A stretch of DNA of 64,000 nucleotides, taken from an uncultured Alloprevotella sp. (GTDB lineage Bacteria; Bacteroidota; Bacteroidia; Bacteroidales; Bacteroidaceae). The DNA is taken from positions 62,001 to 126,000 of the forward strand of contig CALUOQ010000003.1 of NCBI GenBank assembly GCA_944322325.1, written 5' to 3'. A program made the translations under genes and the position numbers. Positions 16,150 to 23,550 of this stretch are shown in pieces; positions within the stretch are counted from its first letter, which is position 1; every line of letters starts with the position of its first letter. Under the pieces are notes generated by a model. It had not been told where the DNA came from. It searched no databases and saw nothing but the letters and a program-made list of their open reading frames with translations.

Positions 16150-16956
16150 TTATTTCTTGCTGACGAATGGGGGCAGGGAGGTGAACTGCTTCAGCTTGGG
16201 AAGCAGGCGGTAAAGCGGGTAGAGCAGGGGTGGGCGCAGGCCGTTGACGCGGAAGGCGCGCTTACACTGCCCGATGCCGCGAAGGATGGCCCTGACGTTG
16301 CGGCTCGTAGCGCCTCCGGTGCGCATCTTGACGAGTACGGCGTCGATGTGGCGCGTCTGTATGCGGCAGCACTCAAAGAGGCGCAACATGAGCTCGAAGT
16401 CGGCCGACAGGGGGAAGCGCAGGTCGAACGTTCCGTACTTCTCGTAGACCTCGCGGCGGACGTAGAAAGTGGGGTGGGCGGGGTGCCATCCGTGGTAGAA
16501 AGCCTTGGGATGATAGGGTTTGTTGCGCCAGTAGCGGACGACCTTGTCGGTCTGTTGGCTGTCGACGTAGTAGAGGTCGCCGTAGACGGCGTCGAGCTCG
16601 GGGTGGGCCTCGAACTGCTCGACGATGAGCGAGAGGGCGCGGGGAGTGGCGAAGAAATCGTCGGAGTTGAGGATGCCGATGATGTCGCCGGTTGCCAGCT
16701 GAATGCCTTTGTTCATGGCATCGTAAATGCCCTTGTCCGGTTCCGAAATGCAGCGGCTGACGGCCGTGCCGTAGCTGCGGACGATGTCGAGGGTGTGGTC
16801 TTGGCTGTTGCCGTCGACGATGATGAGCTCAACGTTTCGGTAGTCCTGCGCCAGGACGCTTTCGATGGTGTCCCTCAGTGTCGCCTCGCTGTTGTATGTG
16901 GCGGTGACGATGCTGACCTTCGGTCTGCGGGGCGCTTTGTCGGATGTGGGTTGCAT
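16150..16956 (-). CDS. Glycosyltransferase family 2 (WcaA-like)
   Basis: 268 aa GT-A enzyme. VSIVTATYNSEATLRDTI and LIIVDGNSQDHT form the N-terminal nucleotide-sugar site, GILNSDD near residue 95 is the acidic metal motif, and the middle shows HPTFYVRREVYEKYGTFD, typical of colanic-acid-type transferases. It is followed by repeat locus A and preceded, 8 bases away, by a lipocalin-like gene. The small cluster with Wzi (17428-18939) suggests a role in a second surface glycan or as an accessory to the main locus. Confidence 0.9.
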   Translation of the reverse strand: MQPTSDKAPRRPKVSIVTATYNSEATLRDTIESVLAQDYRNVELIIVDGNSQDHTLDIVRSYGTAVSRCISEPDKGIYDAMNKGIQLATGDIIGILNSDDFFATPRALSLIVEQFEAHPELDAVYGDLYYVDSQQTDKVVRYWRNKPYHPKAFYHGWHPAHPTFYVRREVYEKYGTFDLRFPLSADFELMLRLFECCRIQTRHIDAVLVKMRTGGATSRNVRAILRGIGQCKRAFRVNGLRPPLLYPLYRLLPKLKQFTSLPPFVSKK

Positions 16957-16964
16957 GTGTGTGG

Positions 16965-17414
16965 CTAAAACTTTCGGAAGACGATGCGGGCAAAGTCGGA
17001 GCGGAGCTGCATGTGTTTACTGTCGAGGGTTTCGATGGTGAAATCGGCCTGGTTGCTGTCAATGCCGGTGGCTTTCAGGGCGCTGAAGGCCGGATCAGTG
17101 ATGCGGTCGTCGCGGTCGCGGTGGTGAACGTACATTTCGGTAAGTTGCAGGCGGTCGCCGGCGTAATGGAAGCGGCAGAGCGTTTCGCCGGTGGTGCCGT
17201 TGCTGATGCCCGTGATGCTGATGAGCTTGAGCTGCACGGCCCAGAAAATTTTCTGTTCCTTCATGGGAACGATGGAGTCGTAGGCACCGTTGCGTGCGAA
17301 CTGCACTTCGGTGACTTGCCACCACCCGTCGAGTTTGCCGTTCTCCGGCAGTTTTTCGCAGGAGAGTGTCAGGAGTAGGGTGCAGACTGTGAGGATAATG
17401 AGGTGCTTGGCCAT
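16965..17414 (-). CDS. Lipocalin-like lipoprotein
   Basis: 149 aa. The signal sequence ends in the lipobox LTLSC (Cys 19), so it is likely a lipoprotein. The mature part begins KLDGWWQVTEVQF, the opening strand pattern of Bacteroidetes lipocalin-like domains, and continues as a short beta-rich domain. It sits 13 bases after the wzi gene and 8 bases before a GT2 gene. The ligand is unknown. The operon context suggests envelope or glycan assembly, but this is inference. Confidence 0.75.
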   Translation of the reverse strand: MAKHLIILTVCTLLLTLSCEKLPENGKLDGWWQVTEVQFARNGAYDSIVPMKEQKIFWAVQLKLISITGISNGTTGETLCRFHYAGDRLQLTEMYVHHRDRDDRITDPAFSALKATGIDSNQADFTIETLDSKHMQLRSDFARIVFRKF

Positions 17415-17427
17415 GTTCGTTCGTCGG

Positions 17428-18939
17428 TTAGTGGCGGGTCAGCCATCCGGTCTTGGCGAGGGTCAGTTGGAAACCTGTGTGCGAGCCGGTCTGCGCGCCG
17501 CGGTCGAGGGCAAAGGCGGCGCGGGCGGACCAGCCGCGTGTGTCGAGGCGGCCGATGCGCCGGGGATGATAGCTCAGTTCGCAGAGGAAAGAGTTGCCGT
17601 ACTTGATTTCATCGTAGGGGTTGCCGTAGGTGCCCCAATTGCTCGTGTAGGTGTAGAGCAGGCGATAGTCGAGCTCAGAGTTGGGCGAGCCGCTGATGCC
17701 GAAGTGGTGGCCGATGAAGCGGTTGTTGAGAATGCTCAGGTTGCCGTGTCCCTGATAGAGGGGACTTTGGTAGAGCGGATTGCCTATGGGCTGGCCCCAA
17801 TGGGTCCAGCTGGTGTAGAGCCCGTGGCCGTAGTAACCGTCCCGGGCGCTGATTTGGTCCGGTATGGCGGCGGTGTAGTCGTGATAGAGGGGGCCGCTCT
17901 GGTCCTTAGTGTAGATGTGTTCGTAGACGAGCGTGCTGACCCACGGGTTGCGGGGCAGTTCCACTTCGAAGCCGAGCAGTCCGTCGCGCCAGCCGTACTC
18001 GAAGAAGAGTTGTGAGTGGTCCTCGAAGAAGTGGTCGTAGTAGGCGCGAACTTTCCATGTGGGCCCTTTGTAGGACAGGCTGAAGAGCCAGCTGCCCACG
18101 GTGTTGCCTGCGGCGTTGGTGTAGACGCCGTCGGTGGGGTCGCCGCCGCCGGAGTAGATGGCCTTGATGAAGTCCTTGATGCTGTGGCCCATTTGGAGAT
18201 TGTCACCGGCGCCATTGTAGTTGTATATCGTACCGCCGAACTGACAGGCCATCTCGATGCCGCCTTCGAGGGTAAGGGGAAATTTCTCTTCGTTACCGAT
18301 GCGTAGGAATCCGGCTTTGCTGTGGTAGAGGATGTGCTTGGCGTATTTCCCGCCGGGGCCGACATAGTCCTCGCGCCAGCGGCCGTCGGTGAAGATGCCG
18401 TAGCCAAAGTGCCCCTTGATGGCCAGCCAGTCGGACGGGCCGGTGATGGAAATGTACTCGGGTATCTCGAAGCGCACCTCGGGGATGGGCCGCGCGTTCG
18501 TACCGAAAGCCTGGCTGCCGGAACTCAGGAGCGGGTTTTTCAGGTTGGCCGGGCGCTCCTTGCTGCCGATGGAGACGCGCACCTTCTTGTACTGGATGTC
18601 GGCATAGAGTTGCTGGACGACAAAGCTGCTGGTGAAGTTGTACGCCGCGGCGAAGTCGGCACCGTAGCCGAACTTCCAGTTGTAGGCAGAGTCGGCCTCG
18701 AGGGAGCGGTGGGCGGCGACACGGAGATAGCCGTTGTCGCCCGTGACACTCGAAAGCCCGTACTTGTTGGCGTTGAGCCAGAGCGGAGACTGCGCGCCGG
18801 CGAAGGTGACTTGACCTTCCACTCGGTAGTCGATGTCTTTCCCTAAGGAGCGGGCGTGCTCCCTGGCCGTGCCTTGCGCCTGTGCGGCAGCCGTTGTGGT
18901 CAGGGACAGCGCTGCGATGATGACGGGAAGCCACTTCAT
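17428..18939 (-). CDS. wzi: Capsule assembly Wzi family protein
   Basis: 503 aa outer-membrane barrel. Signal peptide about 1-21 (TTTAAAQAQ). The mature N-terminus DYRVEGQVTFAGAQSPLWLNANKYGL and the later DWLAIKGHFGYG and Lys/Gly/aromatic strands match the Wzi family, which anchors capsular polysaccharide at the cell surface. Length agrees with the family (about 450-520 aa). It heads the wzi-lipocalin-GT2 cluster and starts 11 bases after the rny stop, so it is probably read from the rny transcript. It likely works with the exopolysaccharide locus at 3766-10936. Confidence 0.88.
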   Translation of the reverse strand: MKWLPVIIAALSLTTTAAAQAQGTAREHARSLGKDIDYRVEGQVTFAGAQSPLWLNANKYGLSSVTGDNGYLRVAAHRSLEADSAYNWKFGYGADFAAAYNFTSSFVVQQLYADIQYKKVRVSIGSKERPANLKNPLLSSGSQAFGTNARPIPEVRFEIPEYISITGPSDWLAIKGHFGYGIFTDGRWREDYVGPGGKYAKHILYHSKAGFLRIGNEEKFPLTLEGGIEMACQFGGTIYNYNGAGDNLQMGHSIKDFIKAIYSGGGDPTDGVYTNAAGNTVGSWLFSLSYKGPTWKVRAYYDHFFEDHSQLFFEYGWRDGLLGFEVELPRNPWVSTLVYEHIYTKDQSGPLYHDYTAAIPDQISARDGYYGHGLYTSWTHWGQPIGNPLYQSPLYQGHGNLSILNNRFIGHHFGISGSPNSELDYRLLYTYTSNWGTYGNPYDEIKYGNSFLCELSYHPRRIGRLDTRGWSARAAFALDRGAQTGSHTGFQLTLAKTGWLTRH

Positions 18940-18950
18940 GTTGGCGTGCG

Positions 18951-20483
18951 TTATTTGGCGTAGCTGACGGCGCGGGTCTCGCGGATGACGGTGATTTTCA
19001 CCTGTCCGGGGTAAGTCATCTCGTCCTGGATGCGCTTGGCGATTTCACCGCTAAGGTTTTCGGTCTGCTTGTCGTCGATTTTGTCGGCGCCGACAATGAC
19101 GCGCAGCTCGCGGCCGGCCTGGATGGCGTAGGTCTTGGTGACGCCGGGGTAGCTCATGGCGATGTTCTCGAGATCGTTGAGGCGCTTGATGTAGGCTTCG
19201 ACGATTTCGCGACGTGCGCCGGGGCGTGCGCCGCTGATGGCGTCGCAGACCTGCACGATGGGGGCAAGGAGGCTGGTCATTTCCATTTCGTCGTGGTGGG
19301 CGGCGATAGCGTTGCATATGTCCGGCTTCTCCTTGTATTTTTCGGCGAGCTTGGCGCCGTAGATGGCGTGCGGCAGCTCGGGTTCCTCGTCGGGTACTTT
19401 GCCGATGTCGTGCAGCAGTCCGGCACGCTTCGCCTTCTTTGGGTTGAGTCCGAGCTCCGCGGCCATTACGGCGCAGAGGTTTGCGGTTTCGCGGGCGTGC
19501 TGCAGGAGGTTCTGTCCGTACGAGGAGCGGTACTTCATCTTACCGATGATGCGGATAAGCTCGGGGTGGAGGCCGTGGATGCCGAGGTCGATGGCCGTGC
19601 GTTTACCGGTCTCGATAACTTCTTCCTCGACTTGTTTGCGTACCTTGGCGACGACTTCCTCGATGCGTGCGGGGTGGATGCGTCCGTCGGCGATGAGCTG
19701 ATGGAGGGCAAGGCGGCAGATTTCGCGCCTTACGGGGTCGAACGCTGAGATGACGATGGCTTCGGGGGTGTCGTCGACGACGATTTCCACGCCAGTGGCG
19801 GCTTCGATGGCCCGTATGTTACGGCCTTCGCGGCCGATGATGCGGCCTTTGACTTCGTCGTTGTCGATGTGGAATACGGTGACGCTGTTTTCGATGGCCG
19901 TTTCGGTGGCTACGCGCTGTATGCTCTGTATGACGATGCGCTTGGCCTCCTTGTTGGCCGTCATTTTGGCGTCGTCCATGATTTCGTTGATGTAGCTTTG
20001 GGCGTCGCTTTTGGCCTCGTCCTTCAGCGAGTCGATGAGGCGCTTCTTGGCTTCTTCGGCCGAGAGGCCGCTGAGTTCCTCGAGCTTCTCGCGTTCTTGC
20101 AGCTGCATGCGCTCCAGCTCTTCCTCGCGGGCGTTGAGGGCCTGCTGTTGGTTGTCGAGACGTTCCTGGAGCTTTTCGAGGTCGGCTTTGCGGCGACCCA
20201 GTTCTTCCTGTCGCTGGTTGATGCCGATTTCGCGCTGTTTGAGCTTGTTCTCGACCTGTGCGATTTTCTGGTTGCGCTGTTGGACTTCTTTTTCCAGTTC
20301 GGCTTTTTTGTTGAGGAACTTTTCCTTGACTTCCAGCAGTTTCTTTTCCTTGATGACGTCTGCTTCTTTTTGGGCTTCAGCGAGCATGCTGTTGTATTTT
20401 CCGGTCAGCAAGTAGCGGTAGAGGGCGTATCCGGCCGCGCCACCGATGATGAAGCCTGCTACGGTGAGTATGACGTAGAGCAT
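18951..20483 (-). CDS. rny: Ribonuclease Y
   Basis: 510 aa membrane-anchored endoribonuclease that starts decay of many mRNAs. One N-terminal TM (about 1-22), a long coiled coil (about 30-185), a KH RNA-binding domain (around 205-265, [16 protein letters not shown]), then the HD phosphohydrolase domain with LLHDIGKV near residue 355 and HHDE later. Length matches the family. It follows zapA on the same strand after 124 bases, the usual neighbourhood in Bacteroidales. Confidence 0.97.
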   Translation of the reverse strand: MLYVILTVAGFIIGGAAGYALYRYLLTGKYNSMLAEAQKEADVIKEKKLLEVKEKFLNKKAELEKEVQQRNQKIAQVENKLKQREIGINQRQEELGRRKADLEKLQERLDNQQQALNAREEELERMQLQEREKLEELSGLSAEEAKKRLIDSLKDEAKSDAQSYINEIMDDAKMTANKEAKRIVIQSIQRVATETAIENSVTVFHIDNDEVKGRIIGREGRNIRAIEAATGVEIVVDDTPEAIVISAFDPVRREICRLALHQLIADGRIHPARIEEVVAKVRKQVEEEVIETGKRTAIDLGIHGLHPELIRIIGKMKYRSSYGQNLLQHARETANLCAVMAAELGLNPKKAKRAGLLHDIGKVPDEEPELPHAIYGAKLAEKYKEKPDICNAIAAHHDEMEMTSLLAPIVQVCDAISGARPGARREIVEAYIKRLNDLENIAMSYPGVTKTYAIQAGRELRVIVGADKIDDKQTENLSGEIAKRIQDEMTYPGQVKITVIRETRAVSYAK

Positions 20484-20607
20484 TTCGAGTTAATTTATTA
20501 ATGTAAGTAATGGCGTCGGTGCGTACTGCCGGCGGGCAGTTGCACGTCAACGCGTGGATTGTTCTCTTTTCTGTCGTATCCGGAACGAAAGAGAGCGTGT
20601 GAGAATT
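20484..20607 (-). other. zapA-rny intergenic region with hairpins
   Basis: 124 bases with two small hairpins: a perfect 6-bp stem ACTGCC/GGCAGT at 20525-20540 and an AT-rich pairing GAAAAGAGA-like stem further right. In enterobacteria 6S RNA lies downstream of zapA, but this gap is too short for a full 6S RNA and I do not call one. Confidence 0.35.
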
Positions 20608-20913
20608 TCAGCGGACTCCGATGGCTTCTTCCACTTCGCCGAGTAGTTGTGTCAGTGCCGTGTGGTAGGGCTGTGTGTCGTTGTCCTGCTCGCGCTGCAG
20701 CCACTTGGTGCAGATGTCCAGCAGAGCCAGCGACATATTTTTTACGATTCCGTGGTTGGGGTAGTGCTCGGTAAAATAGCCTATCTTCTCGTTTATCATA
20801 CGTTCGGCTTTCCGGAACATTTCTTCCTGGCTCCGGAGTATGCTGATGGGGAATTTTTCGTCGCCTATCCTAACGTGAATGGTAAATCTCTCGCTCACTT
20901 CGTCCATCTTCAA
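20608..20913 (-). CDS. zapA: Cell division protein ZapA
   Basis: 101 aa, the usual length of ZapA. The N-terminus FTIHVRIGDEKFPISIL is the conserved beta-hairpin of the family and the remainder is helical (EEMFRKAERMINEKI). It crosslinks FtsZ filaments at midcell. It starts 6 bases after a coiled-coil protein that may be its functional partner, in an operon that continues to rny. Confidence 0.92.
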   Translation of the reverse strand: MKMDEVSERFTIHVRIGDEKFPISILRSQEEMFRKAERMINEKIGYFTEHYPNHGIVKNMSLALLDICTKWLQREQDNDTQPYHTALTQLLGEVEEAIGVR

Positions 20914-20919
20914 GCTGTC

Positions 20920-21213
20920 TTACACACTCATGAGTGCGATACACTTGTTGACTTCGCGGGCCAGTTTCGACAGTCGCGCCTTTGCCTGTTCGAGGTCGTC
21001 GTTGCTGACTTCAATCATTCTGGCCAGTTTCAGGTCGGCGTAGTCCCGCTGTAGCGCTGCGCAAGTTTCCTGCATTTGTTTCAGCTCGTCGCTTTTCTGG
21101 GTCAGGGCGGCTTGCAGCGCGGCGTTCTCTCTGCGGAGTTCGGCGTATTCAAGCAGTAGTTGCCTGATGCGCGTCTCTACTTTTTGCAGCAGGGCTTGAT
21201 CTTCAGCGGTCAT
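20920..21213 (-). CDS. Small coiled-coil protein upstream of zapA (ZapB-like)
   Basis: 97 aa, almost entirely helical with heptads (IRQLLLEYAELRRENAAL, LKQMQETCAALQRDYADL). It recurs upstream of zapA in Bacteroidales and resembles ZapB in size and character, but homology to ZapB cannot be shown by eye. A -7 element TATCTTTG lies at 21233-21240. Its place before zapA suggests a divisome role. Confidence 0.75.
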   Translation of the reverse strand: MTAEDQALLQKVETRIRQLLLEYAELRRENAALQAALTQKSDELKQMQETCAALQRDYADLKLARMIEVSNDDLEQAKARLSKLAREVNKCIALMSV

Positions 21214-21232
21214 TCTTACGCCAATCTTTTCG

Positions 21233-21240
21233 CAAAGATA
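21233..21240 (-). promoter_or_regulatory. Promoter -7 element of the zapA-rny operon
   Basis: TATCTTTG on the minus strand, 19 bases upstream of the first start codon. Confidence 0.55.
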
Positions 21241-21271
21241 GCACTTTTTGCGCTATCGTGGCGTTTTTCGT

Positions 21272-21910
21272 TTACTTTTCTTCACTGTCGCTCGGCTTGG
21301 GCTCTTTTTTTGCGAGCTGCACGATGTGGTAGACGTAGTCCGTCATCCACTCGGCGCTGTAGCCCAAGGTGTGCTGGTAGCGGCGTATGGAGATGCAGGT
21401 CTTGCGTACGCCTTCGTCTTTCCAGGTGTTTTTGGTGAGTACTTCGTTGATGGTCTTTGCCGTCAGGGTGCGCAGGGCGTTTTTGAAGATGCCCGGCATA
21501 CGGAACTTCCACTTCATGAGGTTGCCCATCAGCATCATGAGGTCTTGCGAGAATCCCTGGAACTGGAAGAGGTACGTGCGTACGTCGTTGATGTTGCGGC
21601 AGTTTTTCTTGATACTGGCGTCGATTTCGTGGAAGAAGCTGTCAGGCAGCTGATAGATTTCCATCAGCATTTTTTTGCACCTGTTTTTTTCGCCGATGCC
21701 CAGTTTGTTGTTGACGGTGGGTACGTGCAGCGTCTGTTTGAATATGCGGAGGTCGGGCAGGGCGCTGAGGTTGGTGATGCCTAGGTTGGCCGCCATGACG
21801 GCTTGGTAGTAAACGCGTATGAGCGTCATGAAATCTTCCATGCCGCCTACGCGCCATCCGGCTTCGTCCTCGCCTTTTTTCCGACCTATTAGTTTGGATA
21901 AAAAACTCAT
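21272..21910 (-). CDS. Conserved Bacteroidetes hypothetical protein
   Basis: 212 aa, soluble and mostly helical, with no signal peptide or TM. It opens MSFLSKLIGRKKG and contains YYQAVMAANLGITNLSALPD and FRMPGIFKNALRTLTAKTI. I recall this as a widespread Bacteroidales protein of unknown function but cannot attach a domain name. It is monocistronic with its own -7 element (TAACTTTG, 21940-21947) and is separated from the zapA operon by that operon's promoter. Confidence 0.75.
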   Translation of the reverse strand: MSFLSKLIGRKKGEDEAGWRVGGMEDFMTLIRVYYQAVMAANLGITNLSALPDLRIFKQTLHVPTVNNKLGIGEKNRCKKMLMEIYQLPDSFFHEIDASIKKNCRNINDVRTYLFQFQGFSQDLMMLMGNLMKWKFRMPGIFKNALRTLTAKTINEVLTKNTWKDEGVRKTCISIRRYQHTLGYSAEWMTDYVYHIVQLAKKEPKPSDSEEK

Positions 21911-21939
21911 TGTTACGGTTCGTTATATAATAAGTGCGG

Positions 21940-21947
21940 ACAAAGTT
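21940..21947 (-). promoter_or_regulatory. Promoter -7 element of the 21272-21910 gene
   Basis: TAACTTTG on the minus strand, 29 bases upstream of the start codon. Confidence 0.5.
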
Positions 21948-22051
21948 ACTACTTTTTGCCGTATATGGCGGACGGTGCGGTTACTTTTTGGCGCTTATGC
22001 CCGCGGCTGGAGGATGGCGGGGTGCGGTCGGGCAACTTTGTGCTTAAAAAC

Positions 22052-22141
22052 AAGTGTAGTCTTTGGGTAAAACAAGTGTAGTCCTGGAAATTTCTGTCGT
22101 AGTCCCAGGAAATTCTATCGTAGTCCCCGTTTGTGTGGTCG
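22052..22141 (+). repeat. 21-nt periodic intergenic repeat, locus B
   Basis: Four tandem degenerate units on the plus strand: AAGTGTAGTC, AAGTGTAGTCC, TGTCGTAGTCC and TATCGTAGTCC, with the GTAGTC core at 22056, 22078, 22099 and 22120 (spacing 22, 21, 21). Units end in A/T-rich stretches such as GGAAATTTC. A diverged GGTCGCAGCGG follows. It lies about 60 bases downstream (minus sense) of the GT4 stop, in a 290-base intergenic gap with no gene. Confidence 0.75.
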
Positions 22142-22201
22142 CAGCGGTCGGGCTGGGGCCGGGGCTAATATATTTAATGTGTGTAGGGGTGGAACTGCTC
22201 T

Positions 22202-23287
22202 TTATCCGTTTTCGAGCAGGCGGGTGTAGAGTTGCTGTAGTTGGCCGTACATGCGGTCCCACGTGAAGCGGCGGGCGTTTTTCTGTCCGTGGTCGACGAC
22301 GGACTGGCGAAGCGCTTCGTCGCGCAGGCGGGCAAGGTGGTTGCAGATTTCCCCGACGGTGAGCTCTTCGAGCAGCAGGGGCGAGTCGCCTATGATTTCG
22401 GGGATGGACGAGGCCCGCGTGGCAATGACGGGGCAGCCGGCTTTCTGGGCTTCGAGGACGGGGATGCCGAATCCTTCGTACGACGAGGGGTAGAGCAGGC
22501 AGTAGGCGTGGTTGTAGAGCTGGTTGAGGCGCTCGTTGCTGACGCGGCCGGCATAGGCGTAACGGTCTTTCAGGCTGGTGCGGACCAAGGCTTCCTCCTT
22601 CTGACTAAGCGGGCTGCCCACCACGACGAGGTTCAGCCCGCTCTGTCCGACGGCCTCGACGGCGTGAGGGAAGTTCTTGTAGGAGGCGCGGCTACCCACG
22701 AAGAGCACGTAGCAGCCCGGGGCAAACGGAAGGTCGGCGGTGGGGATGCCGGTGAGGGGGTGGTAGTCGTCGGAGACGCCGTTGTGGATGACGGAGATGC
22801 GGGCCGGGTCGACGTCGGGCAGGAAGTGAAGCAGGTCGCGCCGCGTGTGCTCGGAGATGCAGACGATGTGGTCGGCGCGGCGTATGGCCCGGTGTTTCTG
22901 GAGACAGTGTAACTGTTTTTTCACACCGTGCATGAAGTGCTCGTAGATGAAGTCGTGGACAGTGGTCACGTTGATGGCTTTTGCGCTGGGGCACGTGCGG
23001 TAGTACGAGGAGTGGAAGATGAATTTCCCTCCAGCCTTGACGTGGGGGTTGAGGTAACGTTGCACGGCACAGCAGGCCAGCGGCTGTCGGATGATCTGGC
23101 TGGTGGGCAGGTCGAGCTGGCGCCTGAAGAGGTTGGTCTCGGCGTTCGGGTATTCCAGGAAGCGGATGCGGTCCGCCATCGGCGAGCTGAGCAGGCGTTT
23201 CAGCAGTTCGTACCACACGATAGATATGCCTCCCGTCCTTTGCAGTGAGAAGATGATGTTGTCCAAGTAGACCGTACCCTGATTCAT
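22202..23287 (-). CDS. Glycosyltransferase family 4
   Basis: 361 aa GT-B enzyme (Glycos_transf_1). The N-terminal half has the acceptor-side loop FSLQRTGGISIVWYELLKRL, and the C-terminal half the nucleotide-sugar site with YVLFVGSRASYKNFPHAV (around 195) and the EX7E motif in SSYEGFGIPVLEAQKAG (around 285). Monocistronic, with a -7 element TACCTTTG at 23338-23345. Unlike the GT2 genes it is not in the exopolysaccharide operon. Donor and acceptor unknown. Confidence 0.92.
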   Translation of the reverse strand: MNQGTVYLDNIIFSLQRTGGISIVWYELLKRLLSSPMADRIRFLEYPNAETNLFRRQLDLPTSQIIRQPLACCAVQRYLNPHVKAGGKFIFHSSYYRTCPSAKAINVTTVHDFIYEHFMHGVKKQLHCLQKHRAIRRADHIVCISEHTRRDLLHFLPDVDPARISVIHNGVSDDYHPLTGIPTADLPFAPGCYVLFVGSRASYKNFPHAVEAVGQSGLNLVVVGSPLSQKEEALVRTSLKDRYAYAGRVSNERLNQLYNHAYCLLYPSSYEGFGIPVLEAQKAGCPVIATRASSIPEIIGDSPLLLEELTVGEICNHLARLRDEALRQSVVDHGQKNARRFTWDRMYGQLQQLYTRLLENG

Positions 23288-23337
23288 AGCAGAACTTAGT
23301 GTGAAAGGGCTTTCTCCGTTTTCAGTAATTGCGGTTG

Positions 23338-23345
23338 CAAAGGTA
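23338..23345 (-). promoter_or_regulatory. Promoter -7 element of the GT4 gene
   Basis: TACCTTTG on the minus strand, 50 bases upstream of the start. Confidence 0.5.
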
Positions 23346-23513
23346 ATGAAAAAAGTCTAAAATTCCCGGGCTGTCTCTGTCGCTTTTTGGCGGCAGTCGG
23401 GCCGTGGCGGCATTTTGCAGCCGACGCGTTGCGGACGGTGGCGAGGCCCGGGGATTCCGATGGGATGCTGCAAAAAAGTGCAACACTTTTTAGAGGTTGT
23501 AATTGAAATGAAG

Positions 23514-23521
23514 TATCTTTG
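23514..23521 (+). promoter_or_regulatory. Promoter -7 element of the phosphate transporter gene
   Basis: TATCTTTG, 29 bases upstream of the ATG at 23551; it supports that start over the in-frame upstream one at 23530. Confidence 0.55.
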
Positions 23522-23550
23522 CAACAAAATTGTTAAGAACTCCTTGTATT

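Noticed and set aside
20484-20607. 6S RNA downstream of zapA
   Set aside because: The gap is only 124 bases, too short for 6S RNA, and lacks a clear long closing stem.
16030-22141. Periodic repeats as a CRISPR array
   Set aside because: Units are degenerate, directly adjacent without distinct spacers, and no cas genes are present.
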